64,000 nt of DNA from Psoroptes ovis (Eukaryota; Arthropoda; Arachnida; Sarcoptiformes; Psoroptidae). The stretch spans positions 3,411,001-3,475,000 of the forward strand of contig PQWQ01000005.1 of the NCBI GenBank assembly GCA_002943765.1, written 5' to 3'. The notes below the pieces were generated by a model. That model had not been told where the DNA came from and searched no databases. It saw only the letters and a program-made list of their open reading frames with translations. Shown piece after piece: positions 13,736 through 25,650 of the stretch (position 1 is the first letter of the stretch; every line of letters begins with the position of its first letter). The position numbers were made by a program, and so were the translations under genes.

Positions 13736-16700
13736 ATATAATTTCTGCCATTCACGCCATTGCTGATTCACATCTTTTGTACAATTTGGCTGTGTTATTA
13801 TTGTTTTCACTGTTGTTTCAAATTACCAAACACAAACGAATTCATGAAAAGTCAATTAATTATCATAAATATTGTAATAATAATGGATTGTTTATTCGAT
13901 CATTTGTCGATGTTGTTGTTGCTGTTTACTTGTTTTCACTTGTTCATTTTCACTCGGTTTGAATTTTCACTTGTTATTATTTGTATTTTGTGGCTGTTTT
14001 TACTCGTTATTTTCATTCAAAAATTCAATTGAATTGAAACAAAGGCAACGAAACAAAACAACTAATCATTATTATTACGATTATTAATCATTATTATTAA
14101 AAATATTACAATCATTATTAAATTACAACAAATGTAAGCAATGTAATAATAATGGCGTTTCATCGCATCACCATCAAATATGTTCGGTGTTTTAATGTTG
14201 TTTTCAACATTTGTTCATTCAAATCAAATATTATGAAAAAATCAAATGTAACAATGTTTGATTTGAAATTTCAAGGGGAAAAATTCGGGTTTCTTGGCTG
14301 AATTTTGGCTGTATTTTTATGGTATTACAATGTAGCATTTGCCAAAACTAACACACGCATATTGATTGATCAAGAAAATGAATTAAATTCAATCAAGATG
14401 AAGAAGAAAATATTTAATAATATTTCGAGAATACAATGAACAACAGTGTTGGTGGTGGTAATGGTGGAAAAATAAATGTAAACACAAACGAATACACCAG
14501 CTGTAAGCAGGGGAAACTCGAAAATTCTTGAATTTCATGAATTTTAAAAGGAATATATTTAATGTAATGCGTATTTTGTATTAATAATAATGTTGCGATA
14601 CATTAATATCCTGTTTATGTATGAGATGAAATGCATTGAAAGAATCAGTTGAATTAAATGTGAAAAAAATATGACGGATGTTATAAGTGAAACACAGCTA
14701 AAATTTGAATGGAATAAAATAACCGAGCATCCAACAATGGCAATGATGCTGGCAAACACCTAATGCATTATATACATTTCCCATGTATTTTCTATGGAAG
14801 AAAATTTTTAAAAATTTCTTTGAGAATTTCACAGAATTTCACCCAAATTTAAATTGAAAAAATTGAAAAAATGAAGCCGAAAAATGCCAGACAAATTTTA
14901 ATAAAAATTCAAGGAAAAAAAATGAAAATTCAAACCATTCGCTTGAATTTAATTGAACTAAATACGGCCGCATTGAATCAAAACACTGAATCGCTTGGCC
15001 TTGTTTTTTCGATTAAAAATTTATTGAATTCTGATGGGAAACGATGAATGAATCGATTCATGCTGGTTTATTCTAAGATTTTTCAAGAAAATTTTCATTT
15101 TCTCAGAATGGAATATGTTCGAAGAAAGCAATATTATTTCAAAGAAAATTCATGGTCTGAATTGTATAAACAATCGGGTTATTTTAAAAATTTTAAATTT
15201 CAAATAAACAGGGTTGAAAGAGTTGTCTTTCAGCCGACTGATATTTTGGCTAGAAAATCAATGAATATTTCGAGTTTAAATTATTCAAAATTTTACAAAT
15301 TTCAAATCATTTTTTGGCACATTTTGCCGTCAAATAATCATAATAATAATAAGAAAAAAGAAAATTTCTTTGCGTAAAACTTAAGAAAATACAAAATTAG
15401 CATTTACCGTTGAAAGATGTTTTCCTGGGTCTTCATTATTGACGATGATAACATACGGAGAAAATGGTGGATTTGTGAAATTTTTACATTGAATTTCAAT
15501 GAATGAATTAAACACAGGAAAAACAATGAAATTTCATTTAAAATTTTAAATTTTTTCACATAAGAAACACCATTGATTTACATAGACTTGCATTGGTATT
15601 TTTACACATTGCACTTATTAATTTTTGGTGATTTTCGGATTCAGAAATCACTTCAGTCGATCACAATTTAGTTGTGTTTGATTTGGTATTTTGATTAACA
15701 CAAAAAACTGAAAAAAAATCACAAAAAACATTTGTGTTAACTAATCAAAATCATATCGAAACAAATACGTTGATTAAAACAAACAAATTAATCAAACAGC
15801 CAATCAATCAATAATCGATGATCAATGATAATTTATATGTTCAGTGATTTGTTGTGTTTTGTTTATTTTTCAAAAGGAAAATGAATTTTTCTGAACGATG
15901 ATTTGTCATTTGATCGAAGAGGCAAATGATAAAGAGAAAATTCAGATTGAAATTGACTTTGATCAATCAACTCTTGTACACACTTGTCGTCGTTGTTTTT
16001 ATTTTCTTTTGAATTTTACAATGACTCTGAAGCTACTCAAACACAAATATCATTGTCTGAAATAGCCATGACTAGTCAAAAGAATAATGATTAACTCACA
16101 TGGTGATGATTGGTTAAAGTTTTTCTATTCTTCAGGTTTCCAAAAAGTTATCATAATCAACTTTGAATTACTCTGGTCAAAGGTTATTCCCTTTGATTTT
16201 TGATTCGAATATTTGAATGTATTTAGAGTCCATGAAATCAAAGTATTAAACAAGGATTTTTGTTTGTTTTTGGCTTGTTTTCGGTTGTTTTCATATTTGA
16301 AATCGATTCGACTTTCGGAATTTTTGTTTATTTTTGATTTGATTATTTTCGGATATTTTATTTCATTTCGCTTTTTCAAAGGGAAAAATATGAAATGTTT
16401 TTCGCCCAAAAAATCATTTTCCATTAAGCGAAAATGAAATAATAAAATGAAAATCCTTCGAATATCTTTGGCCACATTCGAAAGCCATTTGAAGCTATAG
16501 CTTCAAAGTCATCTAACACATACAAACATAGACACACACGAACACAAACACATGAAACGTGAATGAATTATTCGATTAATCCCATCTGGCTCCAAACAAC
16601 AACCAGCAAACAACCAAGTCCATGTCTAAGTCTGATGTGAACATTATCATCTTAAGCAATCAAATCTCAGATTCCTCTGTATTCAGTCCGAGAACCCAAG

Positions 16701-17748
16701 AAACAATACCAAGAAATATCAAATAAAGAAGCGTCGAAGACAATGTGCAGATTATGTGTTTCATGAAATATTATGGAAAACATTATGAAATAAGATGAAA
16801 AGAGATGGAATGAGATGAATATATTATTAAATTTAATAACAACGATAATAATGATGAAAACATCTACGAAGGATTTGTATTATTTGGGATTTTGTTATTC
16901 TGGCGACCATTTTCCTCCGAATATAAATAGATGAAAACATTTTAATATCAGCCACCACCAAGCCAAAAGTTTACTTGTTTTCTCTCGTAGATGTTTGAAG
17001 ATTTTTTCTTTGAATGTCTGAAAGTCATTTCACATTTGAAAATACATAGATAGATAGATGAATGAATAAATCCTAGGGATTTGCTTTATTTCATTTTCTT
17101 TCGATATTTATAATGATAATAATAAATGTATGAACATTTATCATCATATGAAATCAATATAAGCTCAACATGCATTTGTTTACATGTTTATAATGATTAT
17201 TATGAGTAAAACATACGCGTTTTGCTGATGATGATCAGCGAATAATCGATGTAATTTGATGTGATGTGATAATCATTATCATTATCGAATATCGATGAAT
17301 ACGTGATAATGCTTTTTTTATGGTGAAAATTGAACAAAAAGTTTTGATCCAAGCTTTGATGATTTATTCAACGAGGGAAGAAAAAAATGCTTACTAAATA
17401 ACACGATGAATTGGCAGAAAAATCGTCAAGGCGCCAAATTTTCAATGGGAAAATTCAAAAAATAATTGCAAGCTACGCCATCTGTCTGGAGGAAAATAAA
17501 ACATTTTTACATGAAAAATCAAAATTTTTGAATTTTTAAAATTAAATTTAATCAAAACAACAATTTACAATTTATCAATACACGTATATTTAGACACATA
17601 TATAAATAAATAATTGATATAATCTGAGGAAGAGATAGCAAATAGAGCAAAGACAATGTACAATGTATATTTGAAGACAACTAGAAACTTGATTTCAATT
17701 AATCAAAATAAAATTAAGCCAAGAATTCCGAGAAATTTTCTACAAATT
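13736..17748. other. intergenic DNA downstream of Robo, no gene seen
   Basis: No supported coding region. Overlapping frames at 13714-14032, 15048-15377 and 16125-16475 are low in complexity. The last 400 bases probably include the Robo 3' untranslated region: on the minus strand an ATTAAA lies at 17547-17552 and an AATAAA at 17363-17368, about 200 and 380 bases past the Robo stop. Neither can be chosen from sequence alone. Confidence 0.45.
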
Positions 17749-18054
17749 TCAAGATAATTCTTGATACGTTGGTTGCTGCTGTTGTTGGTGTTGATTATGA
17801 TCATTATTATCACAGTTTATTTGATCATCTATACTTGTATCATTCAATTTCCTTAATGATGGTGATTGTTGTTGTGATGATGATGATGATAATAAATATA
17901 AATGATTATGATCATTCATCATTAATGATGGTTTACGATATTCGAATTGAGTATTCATCATTGGATTTTGTATTAAATGTTGACGATTATTACTATTATT
18001 ATTCGATGATTGTGTTAATGGTGGTGGCTTCCATTCATTCGATAATGGATTTAC
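17749..18054 (-). CDS. robo: Robo last coding exon: C-terminal tail
   Basis: Encodes the last 101 residues and a TGA at 17749-17751. It follows a 54 bp intron (18055-18108) with GTAAAT donor and TTTCAG acceptor, phase 0. It opens Val-Asn-Pro-Leu-Ser-Asn and then NEWKPPPL, a short proline motif about 8-13 residues in, where family members keep proline-rich docking motifs for actin regulators such as Enabled. The rest is rich in Asn, Ser, His and Gln, including a Gln run near the end. No folded domain is visible. The frame is open through the intron boundary only by splicing, because the preceding exon would otherwise stop eight codons later. Confidence 0.88.
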   Translation of the reverse strand, partial: VNPLSNEWKPPPLTQSSNNNSNNRQHLIQNPMMNTQFEYRKPSLMMNDHNHLYLLSSSSSQQQSPSLRKLNDTSIDDQINCDNNDHNQHQQQQQPTYQELS

Positions 18055-18108
18055 CTGAAACCATAGATTTTGTTATAAATGATTCAAAACTATTCAATCA
18101 AGATTTAC

Positions 18109-20570
18109 CTTGAAATTATCAAATTTAAATTGTGACTGTTGCTGTTGTGGCTGATGCTGTAGCTGCTGTTGTTGTTTATTAATTCTTGATAGCGATCCAT
18201 ATTTCACTTGATTTGCCATCAATTTTGATGATGGTATTTGTGTTACATTGTTGTTATTATTAACAACACCAGATGATGATGAAGATGATGGACAATAGGC
18301 AACGGAATCAGCATAATGATAATGATTATCATTATCATATTCTTGATTATTATTTATGGCAGTGTTGGATTGTATATTTGACGGAGCGATCAAAGGTTCA
18401 GTTATATTTTTTAAATCATTATTAATGAATAGGGATGATTTTTTATGATTATTATTCATAATAAAACGATGTTTATTGTCAATAGTTGTCGCTGATGTTG
18501 TTGGCGGTGGTGGTGATGCTAAATTAATCATCTGTACTGGACTACAATTACGATCTAATGTTGCTGAAAAATTCAATGATTTCATGTGACTGAGATTGTC
18601 ATTATTTTTCAGATGTGTACGCCATTGCATTGGTTGATTAGTTGCAGTGTTCGATTGATTTCGATGAAATTGATTAATGAATATATTGGAACTTGCATAA
18701 GCGATTGGTCCATCTTCATTGTCACAACCACCACCCATTGATCGAAGCTGTTGAAGATGATTATTATATGTCGATGGTGGTTCATATGTTGTTGTTTCAT
18801 AATTATTATCATTCGAATTACCATTACCCGAACTATTCACATCATTTGTATGTGATGATACATAATCATAATCAGCATAATCAGCCATTTGATCATCAGT
18901 TGTGACCGTTGAATAGCCATTATTGTCAGTTGTAGTTATCAATGTTGGTGATAATTTAATCATTGTTGTCGATTGCTGTTGTTTCAACGGATTTTGATGA
19001 TCATTCAATGTCCATCCTTTATTACTGAAATTACTACTGCTAATAAATGATTGATTTCTTGTTGAATTGAATAAATTTTTTTGTTCAACAATTTTTAATT
19101 CACGATTCAAATGCATTGAATGTGGATGATGATGATTATCATTCTTTTTCATTATGATTGATTGTCGTTTTTTCAACAATAAAAATGTCAGTAGTAATAT
19201 AATTAAACTCAATATAATCAACGATATTATCATAACATATAGCCATACATTGGATGTATCAGAGAAAAAATTCGTTACTGATTGATTATGTTTTTGTTGA
19301 TCATATATTTGTAATTCATCTAAATTATTCATACTCGAAATCATCATCAATGGATCCATTATGAATGTTAAAGGTGCAGATGGTACGCCAATACCTTGAC
19401 TAGTGAATGCTGTTATTTGTATAACATATTCATTATCGATTGTTAAATTTCGTAGCAGATATGATGTTACATTTGAATCGACAGTTACATTGATATTATA
19501 AGTAGAATATGTACCATGTACGAATATAATATAACCTAATAAAATACCATTTATTTCATTAATCGGCGGTTGTTGCCATTGAATCAAGGCTGAATCTAAA
19601 TTAATTGGTCTTGCACGTATCGATATTGGTGATGTAGATGGTACACCATCTAATGTACGAACAATACGACTATTGGATGGCCGACCATCAAATGAATGAT
19701 AAAATGGAACGATGAAAAATTCAAATGTTGTATATTTAGGTAAATTATTGACAACATATGTTGTCTGGCCATTATTATAAACGGTATGCATTTGATATTT
19801 AGTTTCTGAATAATTTTCATATTCTTGCTGTTGATGTGCCCCTGGCTGTTTTGGATCAATTTTACGATAACGAATATAGAAACCTTCAATGAAATCTTGA
19901 TAATTATCATCACCATCATCATTTTTACCAGTGTGAACGGTCCAAAATAATTTTACCGACGAAGAACTAATCGTACGAACATCTTTCAATTCGATAATTG
20001 TATTTTCCAATTTTTTCCGTATTTCATTCAAATCATTTGAATATGTTCGAGTAATTGTTGACATTATATCATTATTATTGTTATTATTAATATTATTATT
20101 ATTATATGATTTCAATTTCGATGATGTTGATTTAGTTGTACGTGCTTCATATGAAATTGAACTTGGTGGACCGATACCATTACTATTTTCGGAACGTACC
20201 AGGAAATAGTAACGAGTATCACTACGTAAACCAGTTATTGTATAATAATCAGTTTGAATATTTCGGGCTGCACGTATCCATTCATTATGATTATAATCAG
20301 GACTATAATATTCAATTATAAAACCTTTGAATGGTAATTTATCATTATTATGATTATTTCTTATCCATTGTATTGTTATCGTTGTATCGGTAATGTTAAT
20401 TATATTTGGACGACTAGGTGCTTCCGGGAATGTTGATGGATCTGGCATACGATGAAACATAATGTTTGCATTATGTGGTGATTTGACCAGCAATTTCGAT
20501 GACCATGATGTTTCACCATATTTCGAATATGCATGACATTTATATTCACCAGAATCGTTTATTTGTAAAT
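18109..20570 (-). CDS. robo: Robo large exon: end of Ig5, three FN3 domains, transmembrane helix, most of the tail
   Basis: 820 codons without a stop. The start completes Ig5 (Asp-Ser-Gly-Glu-Tyr-Lys-Cys with the second Ig cysteine). Model residues about 646-741 are FN3-1 (Trp in ITIQW, and a Tyr-Phe-Leu-Val-Arg strand), 782-904 FN3-2 (KLFWTV), 905-1003 FN3-3 (ALIQW). An Asn-rich linker of about 40 residues separates FN3-1 and FN3-2. The transmembrane helix is at about 1037-1062, followed by Lys-Lys-Arg-Gln as a stop-transfer signal. The tail has tyrosine motifs: ADYADYDYV at about 1160, TTTYEPPSTYNNHLQ at about 1190, and PIAYASSN at about 1218-1225, resembling the CC1 motif. A Pro run follows at about 1281. 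The canonical LPPPP form of CC2 is absent. Much of the remainder is low-complexity Asn/Ser/Thr/His. Confidence 0.95.
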
Positions 20571-20638
20571 CTATAATTTTTGTAAATAGAAATTCATGAA
20601 TATTTTATCAAGCAAAGTAGCTTAAGATTAATAATTAC

Positions 20639-21151
20639 CATCAATTTGTAATGTACCCGAATCGGATTGTTTAAATCTTTGATTCAATGATAATGGTTGA
20701 TTATTATAATACCATTTGATAATCGGTTTAGGTTGTCCAATCACATCACATGGTAATATTGCTGTAGTATGTTCAGGTAATATTTGATCAATTGAACCTA
20801 ATACAATAATTGGTGGTGGTACATTCAACATTTCAGATGATTGCATCGACAATAATGATGATGATGATGATACATTCAAATATGCTTTAGTACGTGCAGA
20901 ACTAACCACCGATAATGCTGAACAAACATAATAACCTTTATCTTCAAGGTGAACTGGTGATATTATTAATGAACCTTCAGGTGTTACCAAAAAACGTTCA
21001 TATTTATTATCAGGAAACATTAGGAATTGATTTCCTTCTTTATTCCAAAATACTGATGGTCGTGGATTACCATTAGCAACACAATCAAAACGTGCAATGG
21101 AATTAATCGAGACATGAACATCTTTTGGTTCGATTATGAATGTAGGCTTAG
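20639..21151 (-). CDS. robo: Robo exon: Ig4 and most of Ig5
   Basis: 170 full codons. Ig4 opens KPTFIIEPKDVHV and has both cysteines (RFDC and YYVC) and the core tryptophan (VFWNKEG). The Asn-Gln-Phe-Leu-Met-Phe stretch corresponds to the Ser-Gln-Asn-Leu-Leu-Phe stretch I recall in vertebrate Robo Ig4, which is a good family marker. A Ser-rich linker leads to Ig5 (PPPIIVLGSIDQ, first cysteine in ILPC, tryptophan in IIKWYY). The donor at 20638-20637 is GTAATT and the next intron is 68 bp. Without splicing the frame stops four codons on. Joined across the intron it reads LQIDDLQINDSGEYKC, a normal Ig F-strand. Confidence 0.95.
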
Positions 21152-21562
21152 CTAAAATAGGTGAATTTCCGATCAAAAACAAGAAAAACAAATTTAGTAA
21201 AGTAATAAATCAAAAATTTATCAAAATCTATGGAAATCAAAGCAACGAAAGCTTGCGTGAATTGGATTAATCCATTTAAAATGCATTTTTTCAAACTATG
21301 AATACATTTAGCCTGATAAACATGAACTTTTATGAATGAAATCAAACCATTAAGAGCCAAGTTTAAATATATTTGAAGACACACGACAACTACAAGCAAA
21401 CTTGCACTCACATACACATACACATGCAAACACACCTTTCTAAATATTACTAAAAAACGAAATCTTATCTTCGCGCAATCATCATAGGTATCCATTCACC
21501 GCCAATGATGATAACAGCGTCGATATTTTTCGAAAAAATAGAAAAAATGGCTGAATACTTAC

Positions 21563-21629
21563 AATGTACGATTAATGTGGCCGAATGTGATATACGATCG
21601 ACAAGATTTTCAGCTTGACAAACATAAAG
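21563..21629 (-). CDS. robo: Robo micro-exon: end of Ig3
   Basis: Only 67 bp, too short to stand out as an open frame. It reads LYVCQAENLVDRISHSATLI followed by Val-His, which is the F and G strands of an Ig domain with its second cysteine, matching the Robo Ig3 pattern of Tyr-x-Cys-x-Ala-Glu-Asn. Acceptor TATACAG is at the upstream edge and donor GTAAGT at the downstream edge. Phase 0 in, phase 1 out, both matching the neighbours. Confidence 0.9.
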
Positions 21630-21789
21630 CTGTATATTGGGAATTCGATAGAAAAAAATTGATCAATGAAATGGAATATTTATCAGTCAAAAAATAATAA
21701 AATTTATTAGTCAAGTTTAGTAAAAAATGGGCGCCGTTCATAATTTTGAACGAAGAGAAGAAAAATTTATGTAAATTTTTTCTATATAT

Positions 21790-21869
21790 TTAGGTTGTCC
21801 GGAAAGTTCATTTGGCTTAATCAATAGAGTTGCTCATGAAAATCGGTCAGAACTTTTCGGACAACCTAA
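21790..21869 (-). mobile_element. MITE, family A, copy 4, inside a Robo intron
   Basis: Intact 80 bp element with ends TTAGGTTGTCCGGAAAG and CTTTTCGGACAACCTAA, in reverse orientation relative to most copies and therefore in the sense orientation of the Robo transcript. It sits in the 281 bp intron between the two small Ig3 exons, so about 28 percent of that intron is this element. TA follows at 21870-21871; the left flank is TAT rather than a clean TA. Confidence 0.9.
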
Positions 21870-21910
21870 TACAATTTGTCATTAAATATATATTGAAAAT
21901 GAATACATAC

Positions 21911-21971
21911 GCCTTCATCTTCTTCGGTAACATTCATGATTTTCAATGAATTATAATCGGTTATTGTGGCT
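21911..21971 (-). CDS. robo: Robo micro-exon: middle of Ig3
   Basis: 61 bp. After completing an Arg codon split by the previous intron it reads ATITDYNSLKIMNVTEEDEG, the Ig D-E strand region with the Asp-x-Gly turn that precedes the second cysteine. Acceptor is CACACAG at 21973-21972, donor GTATGT at 21910-21909. A second AG two bases inside the exon would break the frame, which fixes the boundary. Phase 2 in, phase 0 out. Confidence 0.9.
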
Positions 21972-22070
21972 CTGTGTGTATGCAAAATAAATCGAAAAAA
22001 GTGATTTGTTTAAATTCAAATTTTAAATTTGATTAAAAATCTATCATATATGTCAAAATATTTGTGATAC

Positions 22071-22224
22071 CTTTGTGATAATATTTGTTCGCCATTGATA
22101 ACGACACCTTCACGACGCCAACTTACGATCGGTGTTGGATCACCACCAACTTCACAATGAATTTCGGCAATATCATTCGCCAACACTGTTACATCTTCAG
22201 GTTTTCGTATGAAATAAGGTTTAA
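22071..22224 (-). CDS. robo: Robo exon: start of Ig3
   Basis: 154 bp. Reads KPYFIRKPEDVTVLANDIAE, then the first cysteine (EIHCEVGGDP) and core tryptophan (IVSWRREG). The Pro-Tyr-Phe-x-x-x-Pro start is the usual Ig3 boundary in the family. Acceptor CCTATACAG and donor GTATCA. Together with the 61 bp and 67 bp exons it makes one Ig domain, so Ig3 is spread over three exons separated by introns of 99 and 281 bp. Confidence 0.93.
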
Positions 22225-22305
22225 CTGTATAGGTTTTGATCATATAAAGATAATGAAAATTGAATGAAGATCATTGAATCGAAATAATAAATAACGTTGA
22301 ATTAC

Positions 22306-22614
22306 CTCGAACATTTAATTTTGCTAATGGTGATTCACGTGATCCGGCCATATTTTGTGCCACACACTGATAATTACCTTGATCTTCTGGCCGTACATTG
22401 ATTATTTGTAAATTTGTTCCAGACAAACGATAATGATCATCATTATTTTGATTATTATTGCTATTGCCATCATTAATCATTAAAAATTTATCATCTTTAC
22501 GCCAACGAACAGTTGGTTCTGGATAACCACGTGGTGGTGAACATTCCATCACGGCCATTTCACCAACATTCGCATAAACATTTTTAGGTAATTGTCGAAA
22601 ATCATCTCGAATCG
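22306..22614 (-). CDS. robo: Robo exon: Ig2
   Basis: 309 bp encoding one complete Ig domain. It starts Ile-Arg-Asp-Asp-Phe-Arg-Gln, the signature beginning of Robo Ig2, and continues through VMECSPPRGYPEPTVRWRKD, which holds the first cysteine and core tryptophan, to NYQCVAQNMAGSRES with the second cysteine. A short Asn/Asp insertion lies in the C'-D loop. Acceptor TTTCATAG, donor GTAATT, phase 1 on both sides, so the exon is a symmetrical Ig cassette. In the family Ig1 and Ig2 carry the main Slit and heparan sulfate contacts. Confidence 0.95.
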
Positions 22615-25600
22615 CTATGAAATAATAAAACAAAACAATTTCGTTATTTATTGGTTTGAATTATTTCAAATTTAATATCGAAATATAAATAATAAAAAAA
22701 AAAATAAAACAAATGGAATCAAATAAATGGAATCAAAAAAAATTAAATTTCAAGCCACAAAACAATTGAAAATAAATTTGATTTGATCTTTCATATTTCA
22801 CAAATGTCGATATGAATGATTTCGAATGAATCAAACATCTTAAAGAATATTTAGGATCCCAAAGAAGCCATGATTTCCAGCGAAGCTCTTCGCAGATTTC
22901 TCCAAGAAATTTCTTGCAGGAACGAAATGGCCAAATTATACTCTTGAGATGTGTCGTGGATTCTTACAACGTGTGTATACCAACGACAAATCATAAAAAT
23001 TTTTGAAAAGTTTTCAAGTTTTCAAACCGTGGAAAATTTTTATTTCATTTGGCCATTAAAGTTTTCTATTTTCACGCTCTGTTTTCAAACATATAATTGC
23101 CATTATTTTGAAAAAATATCGATCATTTTACATTTGATTCATTCGCCAGAAATTCTCGAGAAAATTCAATGAAAAATGTCTTTTTTCGGGCACCGAAAAT
23201 GGCCGTAGAATTTGTTCAGATTTTGCTGAGACAAAATGCTTTTATCATTCGTAAACTTCATAGGGAAAACTCAGGCAAATGGTAAGGTCGAACAATGGTA
23301 AAACGAAATTGTGTGGACCAATGAATGGAATGAAGTACCAAAGGAAATTCATCATGAAATAATGAAATTTTGAAATTAAAAGTTTTCTTTGTTGTTTCAA
23401 TGAGAGAAAATTGAAACAAAAAATTGATTTCAAAGAAATAAGAAAAGTGAAACATTAACTTTTGATTTTTGTTGGTGGTGGTGGCCTCAGAAGTTTGTGT
23501 GAGTTCAAATAGGTTCAAAAATGTATGTTCATAAGTTTCAGTTTCAAAATGAACAATGGTTGAACACATGGTAAAATTCAATCTGACAAAATTATCTGAG
23601 AAATTACGGACACGGGTTAATTTTCAGAGGGGAAAATGCAGGGGAATTTTTGGCCAAAGAAATTCCTTGAATTTCTTAAAAATTTTAAAGAAAATTCAGA
23701 GAAAATCTCAAAATGCCTGAAATGTCTTACTTTTGTGGGCCATTTCCGACAATTATCGGCTAAATTTGGACAAAAATTTTCTCAAGAAAATTCAGCCCAA
23801 AAGCAGCAATTATTGATGATCATAGATCATAATACAATTTTTTCAATTCATTCATTCAATTTTTCATTCCATATTTTTGACACCTTTAAAATTATCATTA
23901 AAACATCATTAATTATTGCTGGTATGGTATAGGATGTGTTTGATCATCATTTTACAGGCTTGAAATAAGGAAAATTTGAGAAAATTAATATGATATCAAT
24001 ATTCAATATTAATTCAATAAGAGAACCATTTATTTATCTATACTGTCGAATATCTTAGTCTTAGTCGTATGGTATGGACCAATTTCCAATTTTTGAAAAT
24101 AATATTTCTTCAAGACAAATAAATAAATTGAAAATGATGAATGATGTACACACACACACACATATCAAGTCAACTAAATGAAATTTCCTTCGAAAAAAAA
24201 AATGTATAGCCTTATTTTAATAGGTTATCAAATATTCATATTTATCGACTATGTATGGAATGCATTGCTACTAGCCTGGTACAAAACATTTAATGAAAAT
24301 TTTTTACCCCTTAAAACGGCCATTAAATTAGATGTGAAATCATCAAATCATTGAATCAAGTTTAAACCTGAAAACACAATAGACATAGGCGTCTATGAAC
24401 ACCGACACACACTGATTCATTGCTTTCATTAATATTTCAATGAATCAAAGCTATTTCAAAGCAGCTCCTTTAAACAATTTCAAAAACAACTTTAAACAGC
24501 CAAACAATTGAACAGAAACTGAATATACATCTAATTATGATTTCAATGTTGATTTATTATTTCGACGAAACAAACAATGAACAACATCCAAGATACATAA
24601 TCATCAAATAATGGCCATTATTATTATGATCATCATCATCATCATCATTGTATAATAATAATGATAATGAAAAATATGTATTTTAAAGCTTCAATTGTTG
24701 TTGTTGTTGTAGGCTGTCATAATTATTATGTTCATTATTATTGCTGTTTCTTAAGGGTGAATTTCATTGAAAATTTCAAAGGAGAAGATGTATTTGTGAA
24801 TAGACAGAAATTTTTGGAAAATTTAATAAAAAAAAATAAATTAATTTTAATGAAATTCTAATGAATTCGGATGAATTTCAATGTACATTTTTCAATTTTC
24901 TACTTATTAAATGAATCACAGTCAATGCGCGCTAGACACTTCCATTGAAAATACATGAAAATACATTGAAAATGAATGTATGGAGCAAAACAACATGGAA
25001 AATTCATTAAAATTCCATTCATTGTTCATTGTAAATATGTGTTTGTGTGTATTGTGTATATTATTGACAAATTAATGCATCAACAAACACAATTCATCTT
25101 TGAATTCATCATCATCAACATTAACATCGTCGTAGACTAAAACAATGAATGATTAAATTTTTGGAAAAATTTAAATTGAATTTCATTGAATATATGTGAA
25201 TTCAATTTTTGTTAATTTGAAATTTATATACGAAAAAATTCAATGAATTCAATGCACACTTCGTATCATATACTTGGCCATTGTTTTGAAGTATTTGGCC
25301 AAACACTTTGGCCTAAAACAATGGTTTTAAGCAAAATTTAAGGGCAAATAAATTCATATTAAATGAATCGTTTATTATTAATATTTTATGCAATTTCGGG
25401 CAGTCGAGAAAGAAATAGATTGATGTGAAATTGATTAAATTACTGAAAGAAGAAATTTTTCTCATTATTTTATCATAAACTATTATGATAATCAACTATT
25501 GTTATGGTCTTATGGCCACCAATCGTAATTGTATGGCCAGATATTCAATCAATTTCGATCATTTTTTATCGATCAAATCAAATGCAATTCAATTTGAAAT

Positions 25601-25650
25601 TAATTTTGAAAAATTATTCAAAAATTGAAACAATAATTGAATAAACTTAC
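22615..25650 (-). other. Robo intron 2 (3036 bp), no gene seen
   Basis: Bounded by donor GTAAGT at 25650 and acceptor TTTCATAG at 22615. Frames inside (22951-23172, 23245-23581, 23636-23932, 24661-24861, 25313-25495) are Phe/Ile/Asn-rich and show no domain. A GC-richer patch at 22860-22930 includes the palindrome GCGAAGCTCTTCGC. No MITE is seen. Confidence 0.7.

Noticed and set aside
18609..18905. Frames on both strands within the large Robo exon
   Set aside because: Shadows of the Robo coding frame, rich in His/Met/Ile because they read repeated codons out of register.
21148..21495. 115-codon minus-strand frame adjoining the Ig4 exon
   Set aside because: It lies in the 411 bp intron between Ig3 and Ig4, overlaps the acceptor and shows no domain. 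The Ig4 exon reads in another frame with a good acceptor.
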